Shown: piece after piece, positions 1 to 8,083 of the stretch
How the letters are laid out: every line of letters starts with the position of its first letter
How positions within the stretch are numbered: position 1 is the stretch's first letter
DNA from: Luteibacter aegosomatissinici
GTDB taxonomy: Bacteria; Pseudomonadota; Gammaproteobacteria; Xanthomonadales; Rhodanobacteraceae
NCBI RefSeq assembly: GCF_023078495.1
Contig: NZ_CP095742.1
Coordinates: 4,612,501 to 4,676,500 of the forward strand
DNA length: 64,000 bases
Direction of reading: 5' to 3'
The notes under the pieces: generated by a model
Seen by the model: the letters and a program-made list of their open reading frames with translations, nothing else
Database searches by the model: none
Told to the model about the DNA's origin: nothing
Program-made: the position numbers and the translations under genes

Positions 1-940
1 CGCTATTGGATAGCGCTGCGCCGGTAGCAACCAGCTGGCCGGTCGACGTCGTTCTGCCGGTCAGCTCGAGACGCCCGGCCTGGGTGATCGTGAAGTCACC
101 ACCTTGCGTCGCGAGCTCACCCGCGTTGCGTACACCCACGCCGGCTTCCGTGCCGAGCAGTCGGATCTTGTTCGCATACATGCCACCGAGCGCGGCCACA
201 TCGAGGCTCACGCCGTCAGCCCCACCTTCACCCGCGATGGCCTGTGCCGACAGATCGCCGTAATTGACCTGGTTGGCGCCGGTCACCACGTTGAGCTCGT
301 TCGCCCAGACCCTCGCGTTCGCCGCCACGGTCCGGGCGATCAGGTCCAATCGGTCTGTGCCGGTTCCGTTGAGACCCGCGCCATTGATTGCCAGCGTGCC
401 CCGCGTGACCCGGAACGCCGCCAGGCTACCGTCTCCACCAAACACAGGCGTACCCGTTACAAGCGTGCCACGCGAGGTATTGATGAAACCGCAGCCGTCG
501 CAGCTTATGCCGTTGGGGTTGGCGATGATCACTTCCGCACGGCTGCCCGCCACTTCAGTGAAGCCACGCAGGCTCGACGCGTTCTGCGAGGTCACTTCGT
601 TGACGATGATCCGCGCAGCGCCGTTAGCCAGGTTGGCGTTGCCTACCACATAACCAGCCTGCTGCGTCTGACTGACCGACGCGCTGTTGTTGAGGATCAG
701 GCCCTTCGAATCGACGTTGAAGTGCTCGTACTGGTTATGAGAGACACCGGCCTGCGTGGGCGCCACGATGTTAACTACCGGCGTGCCGTTCGCCGCCGTA
801 TCAACGGTTGGTCGGTGAGCCGGATTGCCGGCACCCGCGACCTGTGCTTGTGCCGCGATCGGCGTGCCCACGAGGGCGATGAAGGCAGCGAGCGCCAGCG
901 AGGGCGCGGAACGGCGGGCGAGATCGAGATGCGTGGTCAT
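1..940 (-). CDS. TpsA-type two-partner secretion exoprotein (filamentous haemagglutinin/CdiA-like), N-terminal part
   Basis: The reverse strand stays open from an ATG at 940 to the window edge (313 codons), so the protein is cut at its C-terminal side. A signal peptide (hydrophobic stretch at about residues 12-30, cleavage near AQA-Q) is followed by a canonical TPS secretion domain: NQYEHFNVDSKGLILNNS near 69-86, a NANL variant of the NPNL motif at 101-104, and NPNGI at 141-145 followed by SCDGCGF. In this family the domain is recognised by the cognate TpsB transporter, which threads the exoprotein across the outer membrane. The ATG lies only 13 bases after the stop of that transporter gene, so the two are probably co-transcribed. 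Whether the missing part is an adhesin, a haemolysin or a contact-dependent toxin cannot be seen here. Confidence 0.9.
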   Translation of the reverse strand, partial: MTTHLDLARRSAPSLALAAFIALVGTPIAAQAQVAGAGNPAHRPTVDTAANGTPVVNIVAPTQAGVSHNQYEHFNVDSKGLILNNSASVSQTQQAGYVVGNANLANGAARIIVNEVTSQNASSLRGFTEVAGSRAEVIIANPNGISCDGCGFINTSRGTLVTGTPVFGGDGSLAAFRVTRGTLAINGAGLNGTGTDRLDLIARTVAANARVWANELNVVTGANQVNYGDLSAQAIAGEGGADGVSLDVAALGGMYANKIRLLGTEAGVGVRNAGELATQGGDFTITQAGRLELTGRTTSTGQLVATGAALSNS

Positions 941-953
941 CGTGCAGTCCTTG

Positions 954-2660
954 TCAGTACTGGTAGACGAGCTGGAAGCCCGTCGCCGGTCGCATCGTGT
1001 TCAGGGCGCGACCGCCCTTGTCCGCCCAGCCGGCGAACGCGTCGAAGCTGATGGGCCCTAAGCTGCCGCGCAGACCGATGAACTCACCGCGCAGGGATTT
1101 CTCGGGAAGTGCGCGGATGCTCGGGCCGCCAACGTGGCCGCCGTCGATACCGGTGTATGCGACGACGGGCCAGTGGCCGAGGGGCACGCTGAACGTGTTG
1201 CGCCAGTACCAGCCCCGCTCACCGGCCAAGGTCTCCTCGCCATCGAAGCCGCGTACCGAATAGCGCCCACCGATAGTGATAAATTCCGACGCGTATAGCG
1301 TGTCGCTGCTGCGTTGCGCGCGCAGTTCCGTCGTCCACTGCATAGGCATGCGTCCCACCTGGAACGGCACATTGAGCGAAGTGTCGATGAGATTCAGGCC
1401 GTATTGGAACGTGGGCGATCCCTTCGACTGGCCCCAGGGATCGTGCTGGCCACCGAACCAGGTGACGCCACGACGATGCGCCACCCGCAGGTCCAACTGG
1501 GCATTGCCAAGATATTGCCGTTGGACCAGCGCGAGTTCGGCCGTGGTGACATCGCGCTTCTGAGTCAGTAGTTCGGAGTCTTCAATGAAGCTGTGCGCCC
1601 AGCGCTTGCCGATGCGCAGCTCCACCGATGTCTTGCCGTACTTCGTCCGGTGGACCATGCGCTGCACCGTGATGTCAGTAGTGCGCGACTTGCCACTGGA
1701 CCTGAAGGTCTGCTGCGAGCCTTCAACCGTCTGGTGATACTTGTAGTCGTAGACTGAGGCGGTCACGAGCCAGTTACCGATGGGCGCGGCGTAGTTCGCT
1801 GTGTTCCCGCGCGTACTGTGTCCATCGCTGTGGTAGACATCGTGGTTGTAGCCCAGCGACAGCACGTCGTTGATGCGCAACGGATTATCGAGGCCGACGT
1901 TGAGGCCACCCTGCAGGCGCCCGGTCGCGCGCGATCCGCTGTCGTCGAGCGACACCACGACGTGCCAGGGGCGCGAGCGCTTCATGCTGATCACCAGGTC
2001 TGACTCGCCCGGCTGTTCACCCGGCGCGATGTCGATAGTGACGTCTTGCGACGGCACGCGCTTGAACTGTTCCAGACCCTGCTCGATATCGCGCAGGTTG
2101 AGCAGGTCGCCCGGACGCGCGGGCAACGCGGTCTGCCAGGTGCCCACGAACGAATCGTTGGCGAAGCGAACGGCATGGATCGTCCCCGGCACGAGCGTCA
2201 GGCGCAGCGTGCCGGTGGACAGATCCTGCGGAGCCAGGCCGATGCGCGTGGTGACGTAGCCCCGATCGATGACCAAGTCGGAGACACGACGCACGATGGT
2301 GTTGACGCCATCGTGGCCGACGCACTTACCTACATAACGGTCCAGGTAACGCTGTGCGAAGGCGAAGGCCTCCAGGCGCCGACCTTCCAGCGCCACGCGC
2401 GATACGCGGAAGCACCCCGCCTCGTTGGGGACGTCCACCCGATGGAAGTCCGTCGCGCGCGTGGCGTCCAGCCTCACATCCGGCTGCTGTTGCTGATCCT
2501 GGCGTGCCTGGGCCTCGCGCTGGGCGCGATCGCGTTGTTCTTGCTGGTCTAGGGTTTGAGCCTGTTGCGCATGTGCGAGGCCCGTCACAACTACCAAAAA
2601 GCCGGCCACGCCAATGGCCGCAAAGGCGCCACTGGGGCGCCTTTTGAAGATCTTGCTCAC
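954..2660 (-). CDS. TpsB-type outer-membrane transporter (ShlB/FhaC/HecB family)
   Basis: This is the outer-membrane channel of a two-partner secretion system and very likely exports the adjacent TpsA protein. I chose the GTG at 2660 (568 aa): AGGGGA lies just upstream and it gives a clean signal peptide starting MSKIFKRRPSG and ending at AHA-QQ. The reading frame extends to an ATG at 2702, but that would add 14 unlikely residues. After a Gln-rich linker come a POTRA region (conserved Cys and GRRLEAFAF, about 70-150) and a 16-strand barrel typical of the family, with the VRGF motif (YSVRGFDGEETL) in the C-terminal third. The protein ends in QLVYQY, with a terminal aromatic residue as expected for BAM-assembled barrels. 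Order is transporter first, exoprotein second. Confidence 0.9.
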   Translation of the reverse strand: MSKIFKRRPSGAFAAIGVAGFLVVVTGLAHAQQAQTLDQQEQRDRAQREAQARQDQQQQPDVRLDATRATDFHRVDVPNEAGCFRVSRVALEGRRLEAFAFAQRYLDRYVGKCVGHDGVNTIVRRVSDLVIDRGYVTTRIGLAPQDLSTGTLRLTLVPGTIHAVRFANDSFVGTWQTALPARPGDLLNLRDIEQGLEQFKRVPSQDVTIDIAPGEQPGESDLVISMKRSRPWHVVVSLDDSGSRATGRLQGGLNVGLDNPLRINDVLSLGYNHDVYHSDGHSTRGNTANYAAPIGNWLVTASVYDYKYHQTVEGSQQTFRSSGKSRTTDITVQRMVHRTKYGKTSVELRIGKRWAHSFIEDSELLTQKRDVTTAELALVQRQYLGNAQLDLRVAHRRGVTWFGGQHDPWGQSKGSPTFQYGLNLIDTSLNVPFQVGRMPMQWTTELRAQRSSDTLYASEFITIGGRYSVRGFDGEETLAGERGWYWRNTFSVPLGHWPVVAYTGIDGGHVGGPSIRALPEKSLRGEFIGLRGSLGPISFDAFAGWADKGGRALNTMRPATGFQLVYQY

Positions 2661-2760
2661 GTTTTCCCCTGTTTCTGGCCAGTCCAGGCCACGCTGCTCC
2701 AAGGAGGGGAAAGTTTAGAGCCAGACCATCTCGCCGACTGATCTTTCGTCGTAGGGGCTT

Positions 2761-2802
2761 GCCGACACGTCGTGTAGGGGAATTCCTACACGACGTGTCG
2801 GC
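2761..2802. terminator. Perfect 18-bp stem-loop downstream of the permease gene
   Basis: gccgacacgtcgtgtagg (2761-2778) and its exact complement (2785-2802) flank a 6-base loop ggaatt. The hairpin lies between the stop of the permease (2811) and the start of tpsB, so it could end permease transcription. No T-tract follows on either strand. It also contains a gtagg head, so it could be a diverged palindromic repeat instead. Confidence 0.55.
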
Positions 2803-2810
2803 CGGGCATC

Positions 2811-4310
2811 TCAGTTCAGCTTGCTATGCCGCACACCATAAGCAAAGTAAACCACCAGACCAATCGCCATCCAGATCGCAAACCGCTCAAACGTGATCCA
2901 CGGCAGGCCATAAATCAGCGCCAGCGAGAACAGGATGCCGAGCGGCGCGGTGAACCACACCGCCGGCGTGCGGAAGTTGCGCTGCAGGTTCGGCTTGCGC
3001 ACGCGCAGCACGAGCACCGAGGCGCAGATCAGGATGAAGGCACTGAGCGTGCCGATGTTCACCAGCTCCGCCACTTCGCCAATCGGCAGCAGGCCGGCGA
3101 CCACGGCGGTGAAGATGCCGAGGATCATGGTCGGACGGGCCGGGGTACCAAAGCGCGGATGCACTTTCGAGAACCACGCCGGCAGCAGGCCGTCGCGGGA
3201 GAGCGCGAACCAGATGCGGGCGGCACCGAGCATGAAGGCGAACAGCACGCTGATCACGCCGATGACGGCGGCGATGGCGATGATGTTGCTGATCCACGGC
3301 AGGCCGATGGCGTTGAACGCATCGGAGACCGACGCTTCACCGCTCAGCGAGCTGTACGGCACGATGCCCGTGAGTACCAGCGAAACGGCGATGTACAGGA
3401 TCATGGCGACGGCGAGCGAGAGCAGCACCGCGCGCGGCAGGTCGCGCTGGGGATTCTTCGCTTCTTCCGCGGCCGTGGTCAGGGTGTCGTAGCCGAACAC
3501 GGCGAAGAACACGACCGACGCGCCGGTGAGCACGCCCTGCCAGCCAAAGTGACTCACGCCCTTGGCGTCGAACACGAGATCCGGGATGAACGGATGCCAG
3601 TTCGCAGTGTTGATGTGGAACGCGCCGACGCCGATAACGAGCGCCACGCCGATGACCTTGATCGACACGATCAACGTATTCAGACGCGCGCCCCACTCGG
3701 TGCGCACGGAAAGCATGATCGCGACGAGCAGCGAGATGCCGGCAGCGATGATATTGAAGCGGTGGCCATCGGTCGGCGCGGCAACGGGCTCCGCAAAGTG
3801 GACACCCAGCGAGCCTACGGCGTGCTGCCAGTAGAACTTCATGGTGTCGGCGCTCATGCTCTTCTGCGCCCATTCCGGCAGATGCACGCCCGCCGTGGCA
3901 AGCAATACCTGGACGTAGCCCGACCAGCCAATGGCCACCACCGCCACCACCAGGGCGTATTCGAGTAGCAGATCCCAGCCGATGATCCAGGCCGCGCCTT
4001 CGCCGAGCACCGCGTAGCCGTAGGTGTAGGCACTGCCAGTGACCGGGATGAGGCCAGCGAATTCGGCGTAGCAAAGGGCGGCGCAGGCGCTGCCCAGGCC
4101 GGCGATGATGAAGCTGAGTGCCACCGCCGGGCCGGCATTCATGGCTGCCTGCTGGCCGGCGAGTACGAAGATGCCCACGCCGATGATGCCGCCGATACCG
4201 ATGGCGGTGAGCTGCCACAGGCCCAGGACGCGGCGGAAATCCGTCCGCTTACCGACTTCCGCCTGCAACTGCTCGACGGACTTGTGGCGAAGGAACCTGG
4301 CTAGCGACAT
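2811..4310 (-). CDS. APC-family amino-acid permease (cationic amino-acid transporter type)
   Basis: An integral inner-membrane transporter of 499 aa with about 12 or more hydrophobic segments. The N-terminus LTAIGIGGIIGVGIFVLAGQ is the typical first membrane helix of the amino acid-polyamine-organocation superfamily, with the glycine-rich unwound substrate-binding turn. The central FGYDTLTTAAEEAKNPQRDLPRA is the conserved helix 6 end and loop of CAT/YfnA-type members. It probably imports an amino acid by H+ symport; the substrate cannot be told from sequence. It appears to be a single gene: a hairpin lies downstream and a GTAG repeat upstream. Start ATG at 4310. Confidence 0.9.
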   Translation of the reverse strand: MSLARFLRHKSVEQLQAEVGKRTDFRRVLGLWQLTAIGIGGIIGVGIFVLAGQQAAMNAGPAVALSFIIAGLGSACAALCYAEFAGLIPVTGSAYTYGYAVLGEGAAWIIGWDLLLEYALVVAVVAIGWSGYVQVLLATAGVHLPEWAQKSMSADTMKFYWQHAVGSLGVHFAEPVAAPTDGHRFNIIAAGISLLVAIMLSVRTEWGARLNTLIVSIKVIGVALVIGVGAFHINTANWHPFIPDLVFDAKGVSHFGWQGVLTGASVVFFAVFGYDTLTTAAEEAKNPQRDLPRAVLLSLAVAMILYIAVSLVLTGIVPYSSLSGEASVSDAFNAIGLPWISNIIAIAAVIGVISVLFAFMLGAARIWFALSRDGLLPAWFSKVHPRFGTPARPTMILGIFTAVVAGLLPIGEVAELVNIGTLSAFILICASVLVLRVRKPNLQRNFRTPAVWFTAPLGILFSLALIYGLPWITFERFAIWMAIGLVVYFAYGVRHSKLN

Positions 4311-4375
4311 GGGGCGATCCGGCGGCGTGGCAAATGACCGGGGATCATAACGGGCCCGAAGGCGCCGTGTCGCCC

Positions 4376-4469
4376 GTAGGAGCCCACCCTGTGGGCGACG
4401 GCGTTCGCGAAAGCGTTACAGGGACTTGGCGTTGCGGCGAAAGATGTCGCCCACAGGGTGGGCTCCTAC
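4376..4469. repeat. GTAG-type REP pair (family 1) between permease and glpQ
   Basis: gtaggagcccaccctgtg (start of a 24-base arm, 4376-4399) is repeated as an exact inverted copy at 4446-4469, with 46 bases between. Each arm is itself palindromic (cccaccctgtggg). The same element recurs at 10031, 12201, 25107 and 26261. It resembles REP/SMAG elements that begin with GTAG and are mobilised by RAYT transposases; no RAYT gene lies in this window. Confidence 0.85.
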
Positions 4470-4481
4470 AGGGGACTAATC

Positions 4482-5579
4482 TTAGCGGTGGTCTACGGCC
4501 TTGCGGCCCAGGGCCGGGTCGTCGGTGAAGAAGGCATCGATGCCGGTGGCCAGGTAGGCACGGATCTCGGCCACCGAGCCGTCCTCGTTGCGCGCCGCAT
4601 CGCCGGCACCATTGCGAAAGTTCGCGGCCAGGAAGTGGTTCTCCGGGCGGAAGGTGTACGGGTGTACCTCCAGGCCGGCCGCGTGCGCGTCGTGTACCAA
4701 GGGGGCTACGGGCGCCAGCTTCCCGTCCGCCGCAAGCGGGATGATGCTGCGCGTGGAGGGCCCAATGGCATCGGCGTAGCCGCGCACCGCCTTCAGGCCT
4801 GCCGGGGTCATCATCTGCCCATAGGTAAGGGAGGGCTCATCGGCCGGGCGCTCCTCCGCCCCTTCCATCAACTGGAGCAGCCGGATGTTCGGGTGGTCCT
4901 TACCCAGCTTCCCACGCAGGTACTTCAGGTTGCCCACCTCGAACGACTGGATCTCCGCCGGCGCCGTGCGGGTGTACGCATGGGCAGCCAGGGTCGCCAG
5001 CACCTTGTCCTCCATGGGCAAGCCGATGCCGCGGAAGTACGTGGAGTGCTTGATCTCCGGAATGATGCCCAGCACCTTGCCGCTGGCCGACGCTTCGGCC
5101 GCCACGAACTCGATCATCTCGTCGAAGGTAGGCACCGTGAACTGGCCGTCGTACGCCGTGTTCGCCTTGCGGATATCGGCCAGGCGCTCGCGGGCACGCA
5201 ACGTCTTCAGCTCGGCCAGGGTGAAGTCCTCGGTGAACCAGCCGGTGATTTGTACGCCATCCACGGTTTTCGTGGTCTTGCGGCTGGCGAACTCCGGATG
5301 GTTCGCGACATCCGTGGTACCGCCGATCTCGTTCTCGTGGCGAACCACGAGAACGCCGTCCTTCGTCGAGACCAGATCCGGCTCAATGAAGTCGGCGCCA
5401 TCGCGAATGGCGACGGCGTACGAGGCCAGCGTGTGCTCGGGCCGAAGGGCGCTGGCCCCGCGGTGGCCGATCACCAGCACCTTCGCGGCGATGGGACGGG
5501 CATCCATGGCTTCCACGGTCATCGGCAACGCTCCGCTCAACAAGGCAAGGAGGCCAAAGGATAGCGCCGTCGTCTTCAT
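4482..5579 (-). CDS. glpQ: Periplasmic glycerophosphodiester phosphodiesterase
   Basis: Hydrolyses glycerophosphodiesters (deacylated phospholipids) to glycerol-3-phosphate and an alcohol in the periplasm. 365 aa with a signal peptide (MKTTALSFGLLALLSGALP, cleavage near VEA-M). The GDPD fold starts at VIGHRGASALRPEHTLASY, with catalytic His39 and Arg40 and metal ligand Glu49. FIEPDLV supplies Glu66 and Asp68, and RHEN the second catalytic His81. The TTDV and FTEDFTLAEL stretches match the GlpQ branch rather than the cytosolic UgpQ branch. The ATG shares one base with the stop of the upstream TonB receptor (TGATG) and has no strong Shine-Dalgarno of its own, so translation is probably coupled. 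This links uptake and hydrolysis of one class of organophosphate. Confidence 0.93.
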   Translation of the reverse strand: MKTTALSFGLLALLSGALPMTVEAMDARPIAAKVLVIGHRGASALRPEHTLASYAVAIRDGADFIEPDLVSTKDGVLVVRHENEIGGTTDVANHPEFASRKTTKTVDGVQITGWFTEDFTLAELKTLRARERLADIRKANTAYDGQFTVPTFDEMIEFVAAEASASGKVLGIIPEIKHSTYFRGIGLPMEDKVLATLAAHAYTRTAPAEIQSFEVGNLKYLRGKLGKDHPNIRLLQLMEGAEERPADEPSLTYGQMMTPAGLKAVRGYADAIGPSTRSIIPLAADGKLAPVAPLVHDAHAAGLEVHPYTFRPENHFLAANFRNGAGDAARNEDGSVAEIRAYLATGIDAFFTDDPALGRKAVDHR

Positions 5580-7870
5580 CAGAAGTCCGCCGAGAGGGTG
5601 ACGAAGCTCTGCCGCGGGGCACTGGCGTGGAATGCCAGGGCCCGGCCCTGCGGATCGGTGGCCGCAAACGCCGTGAGGTTGGATGCGTAACGGTGGTCGG
5701 TCAGGTTGGTGACATTGAGCGACAGGGTCAGCGCCTTCAGCTGGCCGAGCGCGCCGAAATCATAGCTGGCACCGAAATCGAACGAGGTGGCGCCGGCCAC
5801 GCTCTGGTCATTCGTGTAGGTGTAGTAGCGCTTGCCGGTGTACTTGCCACGCAGGCTCGCCGTCCACGGGCCCGTGGTGTAGCTCACCTCGCTGGCAAAC
5901 ATGCGCTTGGGCGTATCCACCGTGGTCTTGTCCTTCACCGGTACCACCACGCCATTGGCGACGTAGTTGTCATCGTACTTCGAACGGTTGAACGAGGCCG
6001 AGTTGTACCACTGCAGGCCCTGCACCGGCTTCCAGATGAAGGTGAACTCCGCACCACGGCTGCTCACCGAGCCGACGTTGACGAAGGCCGTATTGCACTC
6101 CGGACGCGTACCTACCTCGATGCTCGGGCACGGGTTCAGCGAGAGCAGGCGGTTATCGAACTTCACGTCGTACAGCGCCACGGAGGCTTCGTAGAACGAA
6201 CCCACGCTGCGGAAACCACCGTCGATGCTGCGCGACTGCTCCGGCTTCAGGCTGCTCTTCGTGCCATCAAATGCCGCCTGCGAGACCGACTGCGGGCCGC
6301 CCGCGCCACCGCCCTGGAAGGAGGCGATGTTCTTGGCATACGACAGGAACAGCTCCTGGCCCTTGGCCAGCTGCCAGGCCAGGCCCACCTGCGGCAGCAG
6401 GGCTTTCTGCGCCTTCAGCGTGCCCGTGGCATACGGGCTTTCCACGCCCGGCAGTTCCACCGCCTTCATCGTGGTGTGCGGGCTCTTCACACCGATATCC
6501 ACCGAAAGACGATCGTCGAACGCCTTGAAGCTGTCCTGCAGGTAGGCCTGCTTCGTGGTGATGGTGTAGTCCTGGGCGAACAGGCGGCGGTCCGGGTTCT
6601 GCAGGTAATAGTTATCGCTGACCGGGCCGTCGATCCAGTAGAAGTTGCGCTCGACGTGGTGATCGTTCTGCTCGTACCACACGCCACCCTCTACGTGATG
6701 GATGCCAAAGTCCCATGCCAGCGACGCGATCGCACCGGTGCGGTTGATCGTGTAGTTGGTGCTGCGGATGCTGATCGGCAACTCCTCGGGCGTGCCCGGG
6801 AACGACTTCTGGCCCGGCGACCACCAGTGGCCCTGGCCGGCGTTTTCGTGGTGGTACACCTGCGTGTGCAGCGTGCCGCCATCGGCCACGTTGAAGTCGC
6901 CAGCGACGTAGTACAGATCATCGCGGCGCAGCGCGCGGCTCTGGTAGTACGCGTCATCGATATTGTCGACGCCCCCGGAGAAGCCGCAGCGCGCATCCTT
7001 CACGCCGCCGATGGTGTAAGCCGGTGCGCAATAAGCGGCGGCCAGTGCCCGGTTCCAGTCCGGCGCATACAGGTTCCAGTCCCAGCCCAGCCCGCGCCTC
7101 ATGCCGCTCTTGGACAGGTAGGCGTAATCGGCCTGGCTGGTGCGCGAGGTATCGGCGAAGCCGGTGATGCGGTTGCCATCACCGAACTCATAAACCGCCT
7201 TGCCGTTGAACTGCTTGGTGTCGGTCTTTGATCCCGGCTGCGCCCACATGTCCGCATCGGCCTTGACGCCGCTGAGGTACATGGAAAAGCCCTTGTAATC
7301 GCCGGTATCGATGCGGGCATAGCTTCGGCGGTTGTGGTCGCTGCCGAAGGTCTGGGCAGCCTTGCCACCAAATTTCGTGGACGGATCGGCGGAGAAGTAC
7401 TGGATGGTGCCGCCGAGGTTGCTGGTGGAGGCGGTGCCGAGTGCACCGATGCCTTCGGAGAGCTCGACGGTGGACATGTTCTCGGCGATGAGTGCGCGCG
7501 AGATGTTCAGGCCGTTGTAGTTACCGTAGGCGTTATCGCCCAGCGGCAGGCCATCGAGCGTGTAGCCCAGGCGCGTGGTGTTGAAGCCGCGCAGGGTGAT
7601 CGACTGGGATTCTTCATTCGCGCCGAAGGCATCGTTGGATTCGACGTTCACGCCCGGCAAGCGGTTGAGGATCTTCTGAGGACTCGTGCCCGGCGGGAGC
7701 ACTTTCTGGTCCTCCGGCACGATACGCTGCACCTGGCGGGTTTCACCCTGGCCGATCACCGACACCGCTTCCAGGTCCTGGGTTTTCGGCGGCGGGGCGT
7801 CTTCGGCATGGGCCTGGAAGGCGACCGCAGCGGCAAGGGCGAGGAACAGGGCGGAGCGTGCGTGCTTCAT
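5579..7870 (-). CDS. TonB-dependent outer-membrane receptor coupled to glpQ
   Basis: A 763-aa receptor with a signal peptide (ends FQAHA-ED) and a TonB-box-like LEAVSVIGQ at about 32-40. A plug domain follows (PQKILNRLPGVNVESNDAFG, ITLRGFNTTRLGYTLDGLPL, TASTSNLGGTIQYF), then a 22-strand barrel that ends in FVTLSADF with a terminal Phe. It is first gene of a two-gene unit with glpQ, joined by a TGATG overlap, and is divergent from a secreted phosphodiesterase gene. The context suggests uptake of a phosphorus-containing substrate or its products, but the ligand is inference. No Shine-Dalgarno is evident before the ATG at 7870. Confidence 0.9.
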   Translation of the reverse strand: MKHARSALFLALAAAVAFQAHAEDAPPPKTQDLEAVSVIGQGETRQVQRIVPEDQKVLPPGTSPQKILNRLPGVNVESNDAFGANEESQSITLRGFNTTRLGYTLDGLPLGDNAYGNYNGLNISRALIAENMSTVELSEGIGALGTASTSNLGGTIQYFSADPSTKFGGKAAQTFGSDHNRRSYARIDTGDYKGFSMYLSGVKADADMWAQPGSKTDTKQFNGKAVYEFGDGNRITGFADTSRTSQADYAYLSKSGMRRGLGWDWNLYAPDWNRALAAAYCAPAYTIGGVKDARCGFSGGVDNIDDAYYQSRALRRDDLYYVAGDFNVADGGTLHTQVYHHENAGQGHWWSPGQKSFPGTPEELPISIRSTNYTINRTGAIASLAWDFGIHHVEGGVWYEQNDHHVERNFYWIDGPVSDNYYLQNPDRRLFAQDYTITTKQAYLQDSFKAFDDRLSVDIGVKSPHTTMKAVELPGVESPYATGTLKAQKALLPQVGLAWQLAKGQELFLSYAKNIASFQGGGAGGPQSVSQAAFDGTKSSLKPEQSRSIDGGFRSVGSFYEASVALYDVKFDNRLLSLNPCPSIEVGTRPECNTAFVNVGSVSSRGAEFTFIWKPVQGLQWYNSASFNRSKYDDNYVANGVVVPVKDKTTVDTPKRMFASEVSYTTGPWTASLRGKYTGKRYYTYTNDQSVAGATSFDFGASYDFGALGQLKALTLSLNVTNLTDHRYASNLTAFAATDPQGRALAFHASAPRQSFVTLSADF

Positions 7871-8083
7871 CGAAAGGGGGACTCGACGTTAGGGAAGCCG
7901 ACGAGCGTGGAGCGCATGTATTTACGTTTCTTTACGGCCGTGGTTTGAAACGCCATTTGGTGAACGGGGTCGCAGTTACGTGAATCCGCGCTACAAACGG
8001 TCAAGACGGGCTGTTCGCCCGGCGGCTGCGCAAAACTGCAACACTTCACCCCAACAATGGCGAACCCTTGCACGGACCCTTCC
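7871..8083. promoter_or_regulatory. Divergent promoter region of the phosphodiesterase island, with a TTTACG direct repeat
   Basis: This 213-bp gap separates the TonB/glpQ unit (leftward) from the NPP-type gene (rightward), so it must hold both promoters. TTTACG occurs at 7921-7926 and again at 7931-7936, a 10-bp period that would place two half-sites on one DNA face. I see no clear match to the enterobacterial Pho box (tandem CTGTCAT), so PhoB control is not shown by sequence. Confidence 0.35.

Noticed and set aside
104-1051. Plus-strand open frame of 315 codons at the left edge
   Set aside because: It is antisense to the TpsA gene, whose translation shows signal peptide and NPNGI motif; the plus-strand product looks random.
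8041-8056. Search for Pho boxes around the phosphodiesterase genes
   Set aside because: No tandem CTGTCAT-like units at 11-bp spacing were found here; one CTGTCAT at 33224 lacks a partner at proper distance.
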